A stretch of DNA of 64,000 bases from Dyadobacter sp. SG02 (lineage in GTDB: Bacteria; Bacteroidota; Bacteroidia; Cytophagales; Spirosomataceae), in assembly GCF_900109045.1 (NCBI RefSeq), contig NZ_FNYL01000002.1, forward strand, positions 434,001 to 498,000, given 5' to 3'. Position numbers and translations under genes: made by a program. Every line of letters begins with the position of its first letter. Positions within the stretch are counted from its first letter, which is position 1. Under the pieces are notes generated by a model. The model did not search any database, was not told the origin of the DNA, and worked only from the letters and a program-made list of their open reading frames with translations. Below, one piece after another: positions 52,989-61,469 of the stretch.

Positions 52989-53615
52989 TCACTTTAAGCC
53001 CGGCAACCGCAAAACCTTCGCATGAATGGTGTTGAAAAACTCCGGTGTGAGGCCCAGGAATGTCGCGATATGCTTTTGCGGGATGCGGTTGGCGAGCTCG
53101 GGGAAGTTGGTGCGGAAATGGATGTAGCGCTCCTGGCCGTTCATGTAAAGCATCCGCAGGTTCCGGAGGTGCTGGTTGATCAACGATTGCTGGTAGGATA
53201 TCCTGAAAAAACGCTCGATGGCCGGCACGCGCAATGCAAATGCTTCCAGGTCGTCCTGGGTGATCTGCACCACTTCCGAATCTTCGAGGGCTACGATATT
53301 GCAATGGGTCGGCTCGCGGGTGGTGCGGCTGTACAGGTCGGACGTCCACCAGTCTTCAATCGCGAAATACAGGTTATGCTCAACACCTTTCGGATCGAGG
53401 TGATAGGTCCTGAGACAGCCGGAATTGACATAGTATTCACAATCGCAGATGTTGCCTTCGCGGAGGAGATATTCTTTCCGTTTGACCTTCCTGATGCTCA
53501 GCAGTGCACAAAATTCCTCCTCTTCCTGCGGCGTGAATGACGTATATCTTTTTATGTTCGCGAGTATGCTGGCAAATGGCGTGGTCATCTTGTGTGGGCA
53601 TTTTTGGGGGTGCAA
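52989..53615 (-). CDS. Crp/Fnr-family transcriptional regulator
   Basis: This 208-residue protein has a cyclic-nucleotide-binding-like beta barrel (~25-120, 'EYLLREGNICDCEYYVNSG', 'LYSRTTREPTHCNIVALED') and a short C-terminal winged HTH ('RIPQKHIATFLGLTPEFFN'). The cNMP-phosphate cassette is not intact, as in most Bacteroidota Crp-like proteins, so the ligand may not be cAMP. It is divergent from the alpha/beta-hydrolase gene with a 99-base spacer. Confidence 0.92.
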   Translation of the reverse strand: MHPQKCPHKMTTPFASILANIKRYTSFTPQEEEEFCALLSIRKVKRKEYLLREGNICDCEYYVNSGCLRTYHLDPKGVEHNLYFAIEDWWTSDLYSRTTREPTHCNIVALEDSEVVQITQDDLEAFALRVPAIERFFRISYQQSLINQHLRNLRMLYMNGQERYIHFRTNFPELANRIPQKHIATFLGLTPEFFNTIHAKVLRLPGLK

Positions 53616-53714
53616 ATGGACAAAGTTCCGTCGATGTACCGGTTGAAAAAACTAAGATAACTTAATTTTTTTTCCGCTGCCCGACACAGAATTTTGTCGC
53701 CAATCAACGAAACT

Positions 53715-54548
53715 ATGGAAACATTACTTGCAGGACGCGCGGGCTTCGATATGCTGGGAAGCCAATATCCGGCCGCCGGAAATGTTCAATTCGAAACCAC
53801 TTCCATTGCCGGCGTTGCGTGTACGTGGGTGAGGCCTGCGGGGACGCTCGCGGGCGAAGTGGCGGTATTTATCCACGGCGGGGCGTTTATTTATGGCTCG
53901 CTCCGGTCGCATGCCCCGATGGTGAGCCACATTGCCTCGGCGCTGAAACGGAATGTACTGATGATCGACTACCGACTGGCGCCGGAAAATCCTTTTCCCG
54001 CAGGGCTAAACGATTGCGTTGCAGCCATTACCGGCTTGTTGACAGAACATCCCGACCTCATTTTCGGGATCATCGGCGACAGTGCCGGCGGTAACCTGGC
54101 CGTTGCCGCGCAGCTCGGCCTGAAAGCGGCCGGCCGCCCCATGCCGCGGTACAGCATGGTGATTTCGCCCTGGACAGACCTCGAATGCAACAATGACAGC
54201 TATACCCGTAACCAATTGGCCGACACGGTCCTGACCCGCGAATACCTGCAATGGGCAGCTGGCTTATATGCAGGAAACAGGGGCCGGGCGGACGGCCTTG
54301 TATCGCCCGTGAATGCGGACCTGAGCGGATTACCGCCCGCGCTGATCCTTTGCGGTACGGCCGAGATATTGGAAGACGACAGCATCCAATTGCACCGCAA
54401 CTTTCTGGCCGCCGGGGTGGAAGCCGAACTGATCACTTTCGAGGGCGAGCAGCATGTCTGGCCTTTTATGGATATCGATACCGGCGCATCGCAAAAAGTG
54501 CTTGCCGATTTTGCCATATTTGCAGCAAAGCACAGCACCAGCCGGTAG
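53715..54548 (+). CDS. Alpha/beta hydrolase of the hormone-sensitive-lipase family
   Basis: This 277-residue cytoplasmic esterase has the oxyanion motif HGGAF (54-58, 'VFIHGGAFIYGS'), nucleophile Ser123 in 'GIIGDSAGGNLAV', the Asp region 'LILCGTAEILEDDS' and catalytic His in 'EGEQHVWPFM'. This is the HSL/acetyl-hydrolase family. A TTG at 53694 extends the frame by seven codons, but ATG 53715 fits the family length. It begins a plus-strand run with the AhpD-like and epoxide-hydrolase genes. Substrate unknown. Confidence 0.94.
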   Translation: METLLAGRAGFDMLGSQYPAAGNVQFETTSIAGVACTWVRPAGTLAGEVAVFIHGGAFIYGSLRSHAPMVSHIASALKRNVLMIDYRLAPENPFPAGLNDCVAAITGLLTEHPDLIFGIIGDSAGGNLAVAAQLGLKAAGRPMPRYSMVISPWTDLECNNDSYTRNQLADTVLTREYLQWAAGLYAGNRGRADGLVSPVNADLSGLPPALILCGTAEILEDDSIQLHRNFLAAGVEAELITFEGEQHVWPFMDIDTGASQKVLADFAIFAAKHSTSR

Positions 54549-54585
54549 CTTTCGCATTTCAACTTAATACTTATATTTTGAAGCA

Positions 54586-55125
54586 ATGAAAACTATTTCA
54601 GTCCCTGCCCGCGAACAGGTAAGCCCTGAATCACAGGAAATTTTTGATGGTTTTTCGAAACGGCTGGGCAGAGTGCCCAATCTGTACGCGACCATCGGCT
54701 ATTCGCCGACTTCCCTGAAAGCGATGATGAACTTTGAAGACGCGCTCGGCCACGGGGTCTTCAATGCGAAGGAAAGAGAGGCGATTTACCTCGTCGTATC
54801 GCAGGTAAACCAATGCGACTACTGCCTTGCCGCACACACGATACTCGCGCGCAAGAGAGGTTTTACAGACGAGGAAATCATCGGTTTCCGCAAAGGCGAT
54901 GCCGCCGATCCGAAATTGCATACGGCCATTCAGCTCGCGAAAGCCATTGCGGAAAACAAAGCGAACGTCAGCGACGCGGTCAGGGATGCGTTTTTCGAAG
55001 CCGGTTATGACGAAGCCGGGCTGATGGACCTTATTTCGCTGGTGACTTTGCGCACGTTCACCAATTATGTGTACGCGTTGACGAAAATCCCGGTCGATTT
55101 TCCCAAAGTGGTGGAAATTGAATGA
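54586..55125 (+). CDS. Carboxymuconolactone decarboxylase/AhpD-like peroxidase-related protein
   Basis: This 179-residue helical protein carries the AhpD-type redox motif C77-DY-C80 with His84 ('VNQCDYCLAAHTILARKRG') and the family region 'FNAKEREAIYLVVSQ'. Members reduce peroxides or act as alkylhydroperoxidase partners. It lies 37 bases after the hydrolase gene and is likely co-transcribed. No signal peptide. Confidence 0.93.
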   Translation: MKTISVPAREQVSPESQEIFDGFSKRLGRVPNLYATIGYSPTSLKAMMNFEDALGHGVFNAKEREAIYLVVSQVNQCDYCLAAHTILARKRGFTDEEIIGFRKGDAADPKLHTAIQLAKAIAENKANVSDAVRDAFFEAGYDEAGLMDLISLVTLRTFTNYVYALTKIPVDFPKVVEIE

Positions 55126-55143
55126 AAAACGAAGCCGTAGAAT

Positions 55144-55159
55144 TGTGATGTAAGTCACG
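55144..55159 (+). promoter_or_regulatory. Candidate Crp/Fnr-type operator upstream of the epoxide hydrolase
   Basis: TGTGATGTAAGTCACG matches the Crp consensus TGTGA-N6-TCACA at 9 of 10 defined positions. It lies 57 bases upstream of the ATG at 55216, and a Crp-like regulator is encoded at 52989-53615. Confidence 0.5.
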
Positions 55160-55215
55160 CAATGAAGTTCCTGTTCCCATGTTCCTTTGTGTCAGAATTT
55201 TAGACATGAAGTAAC

Positions 55216-56493
55216 ATGAAAAAGCACATAATTGCCGCGAGTCTGCTGGCCACCGGGCTGGCGATCGCGGCCCCGGTCAATGCCCAGTCCGCCTCGCGCG
55301 GGGATGAATCCATCCGCCCCTATAAAATCCACATTCCCGATGCGGAGCTCGCGGACCTCAAACATCGCATTACAGCCACGAGGTGGCCCGACAGTGAACT
55401 CGTGAAAGACGAAACCCAGGGCGTGCAACTTGCCACGATGAAGGCGCTTGCCGGTTACTGGGCCACGAAATACGACTGGCGCAAAGTCGAATCGAGGCTG
55501 AATGCATTGCCACAGTTCGTAACCAACATCGATGGCGTGGATATTCACTTTATCCACGTCCGTTCGAAGTATCCAAATGCATTGCCGGTCATCATCACGC
55601 ACGGCTGGCCCGGCTCGGTGATCGAGCAACTGAAAATCGTCGGCCCGCTGACCGACCCTGTGAAATACGGCGGTAAAGCGGAGGATGCCTTCGATGTGGT
55701 AATCCCCTCTATTCCTGGACACGGTTTCTCCGGCAAACCTGCGGAACTCGGCTGGAACCCCGTCCGCGTCGCGAAAGCGTGGATCACGCTGATGGACCGG
55801 CTTGGTTACAAGCAATATGTTGCGCAGGGCGGTGACTGGGGAAATGCCATTTCGGAAAATATGGCGTTGATTGCCCCTGCCGCACTGCTCGGTATCCATA
55901 CCAATATGGCCGCCACCGTCCCGGCCGACATTTCGAAGGCATTGGCATCCGGTAACAAACCCGCCGGGCTTTCCGCAGACGAGCAAATTGCCTACGGACA
56001 GCTGGATTTCTTCTACAAAAAAGGATTGGGTTACGCCAGCGAAATGAGCCTGCGTCCACAGACCTTGTACGCCGTCGACGATTCGCCGGTGGGCCTCGCC
56101 GCCTGGATGCTGGATCACGACGACCGTAGCTACAAACTCATCACACGCGTGTTCGCGGGAGAAGAAGAAGGTCTCACGCGGGACGATATTCTCGATAACA
56201 TTACCCTGTACTGGCTTACCCGCACCGGTATTTCGTCGGCCCGGCTTTACTGGGAGGCTTCGCAGGGTGCTACGGGCGGTTTCTTCGATCCGAGAGGTTT
56301 GAAAATACCCGTCGCCGTGAGTGCCTTCCCCGACGAGATCTACGCCGTACCGCGCACCTGGGCCGAACGGGCCTATCCCAGACTGATCTACTTCAACAAG
56401 CTGGAAAAGGGCGGACATTTCGCAGCCTGGGAACAGCCTGAGGCATTTACCAAAGAATTACGTGCCGCGTTTCAATCGCTCCGCGTGAAATAG
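55216..56493 (+). CDS. Exported epoxide hydrolase (EHN-domain family)
   Basis: This 425-residue protein has a signal peptide (IAASLLATGLAIAAPVNAQ) and the epoxide-hydrolase N-terminal domain (~35-145, 'IPDAELADLKHRITATRWP'). An alpha/beta-hydrolase core follows with oxyanion HGWPGS (129-134), nucleophile Asp207 in 'YVAQGGDWGNAIS' and His401 in 'EKGGHFAAWEQPE'. Family members open epoxides through an enzyme-ester intermediate. Export to the periplasm is unusual for a detoxifying enzyme but common in this subgroup. It precedes an NTF2-like gene by 7 bases. Confidence 0.94.
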   Translation: MKKHIIAASLLATGLAIAAPVNAQSASRGDESIRPYKIHIPDAELADLKHRITATRWPDSELVKDETQGVQLATMKALAGYWATKYDWRKVESRLNALPQFVTNIDGVDIHFIHVRSKYPNALPVIITHGWPGSVIEQLKIVGPLTDPVKYGGKAEDAFDVVIPSIPGHGFSGKPAELGWNPVRVAKAWITLMDRLGYKQYVAQGGDWGNAISENMALIAPAALLGIHTNMAATVPADISKALASGNKPAGLSADEQIAYGQLDFFYKKGLGYASEMSLRPQTLYAVDDSPVGLAAWMLDHDDRSYKLITRVFAGEEEGLTRDDILDNITLYWLTRTGISSARLYWEASQGATGGFFDPRGLKIPVAVSAFPDEIYAVPRTWAERAYPRLIYFNKLEKGGHFAAWEQPEAFTKELRAAFQSLRVK

Positions 56494-56500
56494 TGATCCC

Positions 56501-56941
56501 ATGAAAAACATCCTGTTCATTGCCATGCTGTTGTTCCATTATGGCAGCATGGCCCAAATACAGAAGACTATGGAAACGTCAGATTCATTGATCATCTCCC
56601 AAACATTGGAAAACGACTATTTCAATGGCATTTACACCGGAGATGTGGAACGGCTTCGCAAAGTATATCACCCAGGTACCTTGCTCTGGGGCGACGTGAA
56701 AGGGCAGCCTTATGCCAAAACACTCGCCGAGTACCTCGACGGCGTGGCTAACCGCCAGAGCCCCAGGGATTCAGATAAGCCGTTCAAGGGAGAGGTGCTT
56801 GATGTCCGGGTCACCCATTCCATTGCCGTGGCCGAGGTAAGGGTGAGAATGTATGATTTTCTTTATCACGAATATCTTTCCTTTCACAAAATCGGCGGTA
56901 AATGGCTGCTGGTCAACAAAATGATCAGCGACGTTCTTTAA
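56501..56941 (+). CDS. Exported NTF2-like (lumazine-binding type) protein
   Basis: This 146-residue protein has a signal peptide (ILFIAMLLFHYGSMAQ) and an NTF2/SnoaL-like cone fold: 'LENDYFNGIYTGDVERLRK', 'HPGTLLWGDVKGQPY', 'EVRVRMYDFLYHEYLSFHK', 'KWLLVNKMIS'. Its role is unknown; in operon with the epoxide hydrolase (7 bases), it may act on or bind the same small molecule. Confidence 0.88.
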   Translation: MKNILFIAMLLFHYGSMAQIQKTMETSDSLIISQTLENDYFNGIYTGDVERLRKVYHPGTLLWGDVKGQPYAKTLAEYLDGVANRQSPRDSDKPFKGEVLDVRVTHSIAVAEVRVRMYDFLYHEYLSFHKIGGKWLLVNKMISDVL

Positions 56942-56960
56942 CGTTTTAATACCTGACACA

Positions 56961-56994
56961 GCGGCCGGCATGGATGGATGCCGGCCGCTTTTTT
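56961..56994 (+). terminator. Rho-independent terminator after the epoxide hydrolase operon
   Basis: The stem GCGGCCGGCAT pairs perfectly with ATGCCGGCCGC over a 6-base loop and is followed by six T. Confidence 0.95.
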
Positions 56995-57097
56995 GTCGCG
57001 TATTATCTACAAAAGCGTAGTTGAAATCAATACATTCAGATATCGGTAAAATTGGAAATTCGAGACTAGAAATGTTTTCAATTTTAATCCGGAGCCG

Positions 57098-59080
57098 ATG
57101 TTAAACATATACTTTTCCGCAGCAAAAAAATGCCGTAAATGCCACCTTCCGGCGTTGTTGATCATGTGCATATTCGGGTCGCATGTTGTTGAAGCCCAGG
57201 TTACTCCCGCTGATCTTGTGGTTACCGTCAAGACGAACATTTACATAGCCGAAGAACCGAAGGTAGCTGTGTTTGCCAGTGGGCACTTCGATGTGTATTA
57301 TGAAAGTATTCCTGCCGGAACGTCCGGTGTAATATCCCCCTTTAACGATGGTTTCGTCTTCATTACGCTGCCTGCCCCCGGCGAATATCGTCTTGCCTTC
57401 CGGCCCAGGTCGCCCGCTCCTCTCAATAGCATCTATTTCGGAGCCAATACTCCTGCACAACTGCTTACAATCGAGCAATGGGGTACAACCGCATGGAATT
57501 CTTTGGAATTAACATTTGAAAATTGTATCAATTTGTCTGCGATCACGGCGACGGATAGTCCCGTACTCACCAACCTGACTACCCTGGCCGGGATGTTTGC
57601 GCATTGTACGCTATTGAGCAGCGCACCCAATATGAAAAACTGGGATGTGAGTAATGTCCGCGATATGAATCAGATGTTCGCAAATTGTCCGCTGTTCAAC
57701 GAACCCATCGGTAGCTGGAATGTGAGCAAGGTCACTAACCTGTATGGCATGTTCTCGAACGCGACCTCATTCAATCAGCCCCTGAATTCCTGGGACGTCG
57801 GTATGGTGACCGACATGAGTTTTGTATTGCGCGGGACGCCGGCATTCAACCAGCCATTGAACAACTGGGACGTGAGCAAGGTTACCAACATGGTCAGCGC
57901 ATTTGAAGGAGCCGAGTCGTTTAATCAGCCGCTGGATAATTGGGATGTGAGCAGCGTCACCAACATGTTCAGCATGTTCTTTGGGGCCACGGCTTTTAAT
58001 CAACCCCTTAATAGCTGGAATGTCGGCAACGTGACCAGTTTTGGCGGGATGTTTTATAATGCTTCATCGTTCAATCAGCCGTTGGGCGACTGGGATGTGA
58101 GCAAGGGGACCGATTTCAATAGCACGTTTGTCGGTGCAACATCCTTCAATCAGCCGCTTAACAGCTGGAATGTCGGTAATGCAACCGCAACTAACTATAT
58201 GTTTTACGGAGCGTCCGCCTTCAATCAGCCCCTTTCGGACTGGGATGTAAGCAAGGTAACCAACATGGGACATATGTTCGAGAATGCCACTGCATTCAAT
58301 CAAAATCTGGGCAACTGGACATTGAATGCTTCCGTTGATATAAGCAATATGCTCATCCCCAGTGGTATCGGTTGTCCCACTTATACCAGCACGCTAATAG
58401 GCTGGGCAAACAATCCATCGACCCCCGCGGCGCGGTCCCTTGCTGCGACCGGTCTCAGCTATGGGCCGGAAGCGTCAGCAGCGAGGGATTTTCTCGTGAA
58501 TACCAAAAACTGGACGATCACCGGCGATACCTTCGACGCGGTTTGCGTAAGCCTGCCAGTCACATTGGTTTCCTTCGAAGTGACCAGGGAGGCATCCGCC
58601 GCGCTGCTGACGTGGTCGACCACCGAAGAGACGAATAGCGACTATTTTGAAATTCAGAAAAGCGCAGACGGCAAAACGTGGAAGGCCATCGGGAGACAGG
58701 CGTCAAACGGTGAAAGCACGGTACTTAGAGCCTACCAGTACCAGGACCACGGACCTGCTCCGGGGATCAATTACTACCGTTTGAAAATGGTTGATCGCGA
58801 TGGAACATTTGCATATAGCCGGGTTCAGCGTGCGGATTTTGGTAACCGGGGCTACGCAAACGTTTACCCTAACCCGGCCAGTGAAACGCTGTTTGTGGAG
58901 GACTACGGTCATGTGAGGGAAGCCGTTATTTACAATGGGTCAGGCATGAAAATGCTTGAAACCGGCATCGTCGGTCCCCGGGGGATCGACGTAAGCAGGT
59001 TGTCTGGTGGCTTGCATACACTGAAACTCACGTTCGATGACGGTAAGGCCCAGTCCCTTAAAATAATTGTAGGCAAATAA
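57098..59080 (+). CDS. BspA/DUF285-repeat surface protein with T9SS sorting domain
   Basis: This 660-residue protein has a signal-like N terminus, and its mature part starts near residue 30. A beta-rich region (~30-160) precedes ten tandem repeats of about 25 residues (166-417) with the core 'FNQPLNSWDVSKVTNM', the DUF285/BspA-like leucine-rich-type solenoid. A fibronectin-like linker (~490-590, 'LVSFEVTREASAALLTWST') leads to a type A T9SS tail ('NVYPNPASETLFVEDYGHV' to the terminal 'SLKIIVGK'). The protein is therefore secreted and surface-attached; adhesion is the usual role. A terminator separates it from the gene on the opposite strand. Confidence 0.92.
   Translation: MLNIYFSAAKKCRKCHLPALLIMCIFGSHVVEAQVTPADLVVTVKTNIYIAEEPKVAVFASGHFDVYYESIPAGTSGVISPFNDGFVFITLPAPGEYRLAFRPRSPAPLNSIYFGANTPAQLLTIEQWGTTAWNSLELTFENCINLSAITATDSPVLTNLTTLAGMFAHCTLLSSAPNMKNWDVSNVRDMNQMFANCPLFNEPIGSWNVSKVTNLYGMFSNATSFNQPLNSWDVGMVTDMSFVLRGTPAFNQPLNNWDVSKVTNMVSAFEGAESFNQPLDNWDVSSVTNMFSMFFGATAFNQPLNSWNVGNVTSFGGMFYNASSFNQPLGDWDVSKGTDFNSTFVGATSFNQPLNSWNVGNATATNYMFYGASAFNQPLSDWDVSKVTNMGHMFENATAFNQNLGNWTLNASVDISNMLIPSGIGCPTYTSTLIGWANNPSTPAARSLAATGLSYGPEASAARDFLVNTKNWTITGDTFDAVCVSLPVTLVSFEVTREASAALLTWSTTEETNSDYFEIQKSADGKTWKAIGRQASNGESTVLRAYQYQDHGPAPGINYYRLKMVDRDGTFAYSRVQRADFGNRGYANVYPNPASETLFVEDYGHVREAVIYNGSGMKMLETGIVGPRGIDVSRLSGGLHTLKLTFDDGKAQSLKIIVGK
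57593..58349 (+). repeat. Ten tandem ~75-base repeats encoding DUF285 units
   Basis: The units encode MFxxAxxFNQPLxxWDVxxVTNMxx; the first is 81 bases and the rest 75. Copies differ at many silent sites, so this is an older array than the CotH repeats. Confidence 0.88.
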
Positions 59081-59097
59081 AACAGCGCATATCAAAT

Positions 59098-59122
59098 GCG
59101 GGGCGTATTCACGACGCCCCGC
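59098..59122. terminator. Hairpin between convergent genes at 59080 and 59156
   Basis: GCGGGGCGT pairs perfectly with ACGCCCCGC over a 7-base loop, with partial AAAT/ATTT flanks. Likely bidirectional terminator. Confidence 0.8.
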
Positions 59123-59155
59123 CTACATTTCGATATAATCCTGTTGAAATTTGTA

Positions 59156-59548
59156 TTATCCCAAAGATACGACCCGCTGGGCTTCCACAGCCTGGGTATT
59201 CAACTCGATGGTTTTCACTTCTTTATCTTTACCGTCGATCAACACGACTTTGTACGGGCCGTCGGGAAGCTGGCTCAGGTCAAATCTTGTCCGGGTAGCG
59301 CTTTCGGATTTTTTAATCGTTTTGGATGCCAGTGTATGCCCGAATTGATCGACCACATTGACCGAAACTTCCTTTTCCGACTTGATGACGCTGACGTCGA
59401 TCTTTCCGTTTTCAGTCGATGCCACCCAGAAACGGGTTTTGGTATCGTCTCCGATGGCGTGTGAAATCCCGGCTTCGGATTGGGCGAATACACTTGAAGA
59501 AAGGGCAAGTGAGCATGTTAGTAGCACTGATGCGAGGAGCGTTTTCAT
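59156..59548 (-). CDS. Small exported protein with T9SS-tail-like beta domain
   Basis: This 130-residue protein has a signal peptide (LASVLLTCSLALSSSVFAQ) and a beta-sandwich pattern ('FWVASTENGKIDVSVIKSE', 'VVDQFGHTLASKTIKKSES', 'FDLSQLPDGPYKVVLIDGK') like the C-terminal domain of secreted Bacteroidota proteins (DUF3244-like). It probably is a stand-alone secreted domain. Function unknown. Confidence 0.8.
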   Translation of the reverse strand: MKTLLASVLLTCSLALSSSVFAQSEAGISHAIGDDTKTRFWVASTENGKIDVSVIKSEKEVSVNVVDQFGHTLASKTIKKSESATRTRFDLSQLPDGPYKVVLIDGKDKEVKTIELNTQAVEAQRVVSLG

Positions 59549-59906
59549 GGTTGTTTATGATTTAAATGTGATTGTTTAAGATTAACGGAAGCGGGATTGC
59601 TGCCGACTTCCGATACAATGTTAATCGCCTTCCTCGGTCCCGCAAAACGGAATCGACAGGGAGGTAGGGAACGACGACAGATTGCCTGTAATGAATGTTA
59701 AATCACACAAAATGAATAAGTTATATATTTTATATAGCATTCATAGAGTAGAATGGCAGATTCATCGAGCCGTCGGGTGGTTTCATTGAATATGACGCAC
59801 CTGAGTTACAAATCACCGAAAGAATGGATGAAAACCCGACACCGCAAGAAACGGGTTTGCGGGCAACCGGATATTTGGCTGTTTTGATGAAAAATAGCAG
59901 CGAAAA
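59549..59906. other. Non-coding stretch between the small exported protein and flavin reductase
   Basis: This divergent gap of 358 bases is AT-rich around 59700-59745. A short inverted repeat (CGGAAG with CTTCCG) lies near 59587-59612. No convincing promoter, RNA gene or coding sequence was seen. Confidence 0.4.
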
Positions 59907-60572
59907 ATGCATCATCTCAGCAATCCTTCAATTTTGTACTTCGGTACGCCCGTTGTACTCGTAGGCACGACCAACAGCGACCGTACTTTTAATCTTGCCC
60001 CCATATCATCCGCATTTTGGCTCGGTTACCGCTGCATGATCGGCATTGCGGCGCATTCCAAAACCACGGAAAACATCCTGCGTACGCGGGAATGCGTGCT
60101 TAACCTGCCATCCGTGGACCAGGTGGAGGCGGTGGACAGACTTGCGCTAGTCACCGGAAGCGATCCGGTACCAGCCGGGAAGGTGTTGAAAGGCTACACG
60201 CACGAAGCCGACAAATTCGGGAAAGCCGGATTGACGCCACTTCTATCGACGATTGTAAATGCGCCGAGAGTTATGGAATGCCCGGTTCATCTGGAAGCGG
60301 CCTTCGTGGCGATACACCCGTTCGCTGCCGAAACAGGTATCGAAAACATCCGGAGTGTCACATTGGAACTGAAAATTCTCCGCGTGCATCTCGACGAGTC
60401 GATCGTATCCGATCAAAACCCCAACCACGTCGACCCTGATAAATGGCGGCCGCTGATGATGAGTTTTCAGCGCTTTTACGGGCTTGGCAGTGAAGTACAT
60501 CCTTCGAAATTGGCATCCGTTCCGGAGCAATTATACCGGACCCGGGATACCGAGTATGCCGGTCAGCTTTAA
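59907..60572 (+). CDS. Flavin reductase-like (flavoredoxin) domain protein
   Basis: This 221-residue protein has the FMN-binding split-barrel pattern of the flavin-reductase/DIM6 family: 'TPVVLVGTTNSDRTFNLAP', 'SAFWLGYRCMIGIAAHSKT', 'ENILRTRECVLNLPS' and 'MECPVHLEAAFVAI'. It probably binds FMN and reduces it or transfers electrons with NAD(P)H. The next gene encodes an azoreductase, another FMN enzyme. Start ATG 59907; no signal peptide. Confidence 0.9.
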   Translation: MHHLSNPSILYFGTPVVLVGTTNSDRTFNLAPISSAFWLGYRCMIGIAAHSKTTENILRTRECVLNLPSVDQVEAVDRLALVTGSDPVPAGKVLKGYTHEADKFGKAGLTPLLSTIVNAPRVMECPVHLEAAFVAIHPFAAETGIENIRSVTLELKILRVHLDESIVSDQNPNHVDPDKWRPLMMSFQRFYGLGSEVHPSKLASVPEQLYRTRDTEYAGQL

Positions 60573-60806
60573 GCAGTTAATTTTTGGTAATTAAAGAAAT
60601 GCCAAGCGTATTAAGCTGATAATGTCGAGCGAAAAAGTCGCCAGGTTAATCCAGAATTTAAATGGCTTTTTCTTTTCCATGATCGCTAAGTTTTTATGCA
60701 AAATGCGAGTTCGATTTCATGATAGCAAACTATTTTGGATGAACGGAGGTTGCTGAGTCCCCGTTTCGCAATGCCGGTCGTCATGTGTCAAACGGTAATC
60801 GGAATC

Positions 60807-61400
60807 ATGAAAAAGGCATTACACATTACATCGAGTGCGCGGGGCGGGCAGTCGTACAGCCGGGCATTGAGCGCGGCCATCGTCCGGAAGTTAACAGACA
60901 GAAAAGAAATCGGCACAGTCGTGGAGCGCGACCTGATCCAATCGCCTCCGCCCTATCTGAACGAAGAGCTCATCGGGGAGTTCTACAAACACGCGGATTC
61001 GGCCACGGAGGAAGGAAAGCATTTGCTCCGCTATTCCAACGCGATTTTCAGCGAGATGGATGAGGCGGATATCATTGTCATCAGCACGCCCATGCATAAC
61101 CTGGGCGTTTCGGCTCCGTTAAAGGCCTGGCTGGACCAACTGGTGCGCGTGGGGCTTACCTACCGATTTAATGAAGACGGATCGAGGGCAGGCTGTTTGA
61201 AAAACAAGAAGGTGTACCTCGCGATAGCTTCGGGCGGAAAACAGGCTTTCTGGCCGGAAGGTTACGAGTTCATCGAGTCTTATATCAAAGCAGTATTCGG
61301 CACTTACATCGGCATTACCGATGTTGCAACTTACCGGGTTGAAGGTACCGCGATGGGCGTTGTTGAAGTCGATTACGACGAAATTTTGGCTGACCTCTGA
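60807..61400 (+). CDS. azoR: FMN-dependent NADH-azoreductase
   Basis: This 197-residue flavodoxin-like enzyme shows the phosphate loop 'HITSSARGGQSYSRALS', the FMN contact 'ISTPMHNLGVSAPLKAWLD' and 'YLAIASGGKQAFWPEGYEF'. It reduces quinones and azo compounds with NADH. The frame extends 24 codons upstream, but ATG 60807 starts the family N terminus (MKKALHIT). It lies 234 bases after the flavin-reductase gene, and a terminator follows. No promoter was clear in the gap. Confidence 0.93.
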   Translation: MKKALHITSSARGGQSYSRALSAAIVRKLTDRKEIGTVVERDLIQSPPPYLNEELIGEFYKHADSATEEGKHLLRYSNAIFSEMDEADIIVISTPMHNLGVSAPLKAWLDQLVRVGLTYRFNEDGSRAGCLKNKKVYLAIASGGKQAFWPEGYEFIESYIKAVFGTYIGITDVATYRVEGTAMGVVEVDYDEILADL

Positions 61401-61421
61401 TCGTAAGAATGTATTTGTATC

Positions 61422-61463
61422 AAGCGCATGAAAACGGCGACCTGCCGAATTCATGCGCTTTTT
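61422..61463 (+). terminator. Terminator after the azoreductase gene
   Basis: AAGCGCATGAA pairs with TTCATGCGCTT, with an inner CGGC/GCCG stem, and is followed by five T (61459-61463). It serves the plus-strand gene and sits 7 bases from the end of the opposite gene. Confidence 0.85.
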
Positions 61464-61469
61464 AATACA

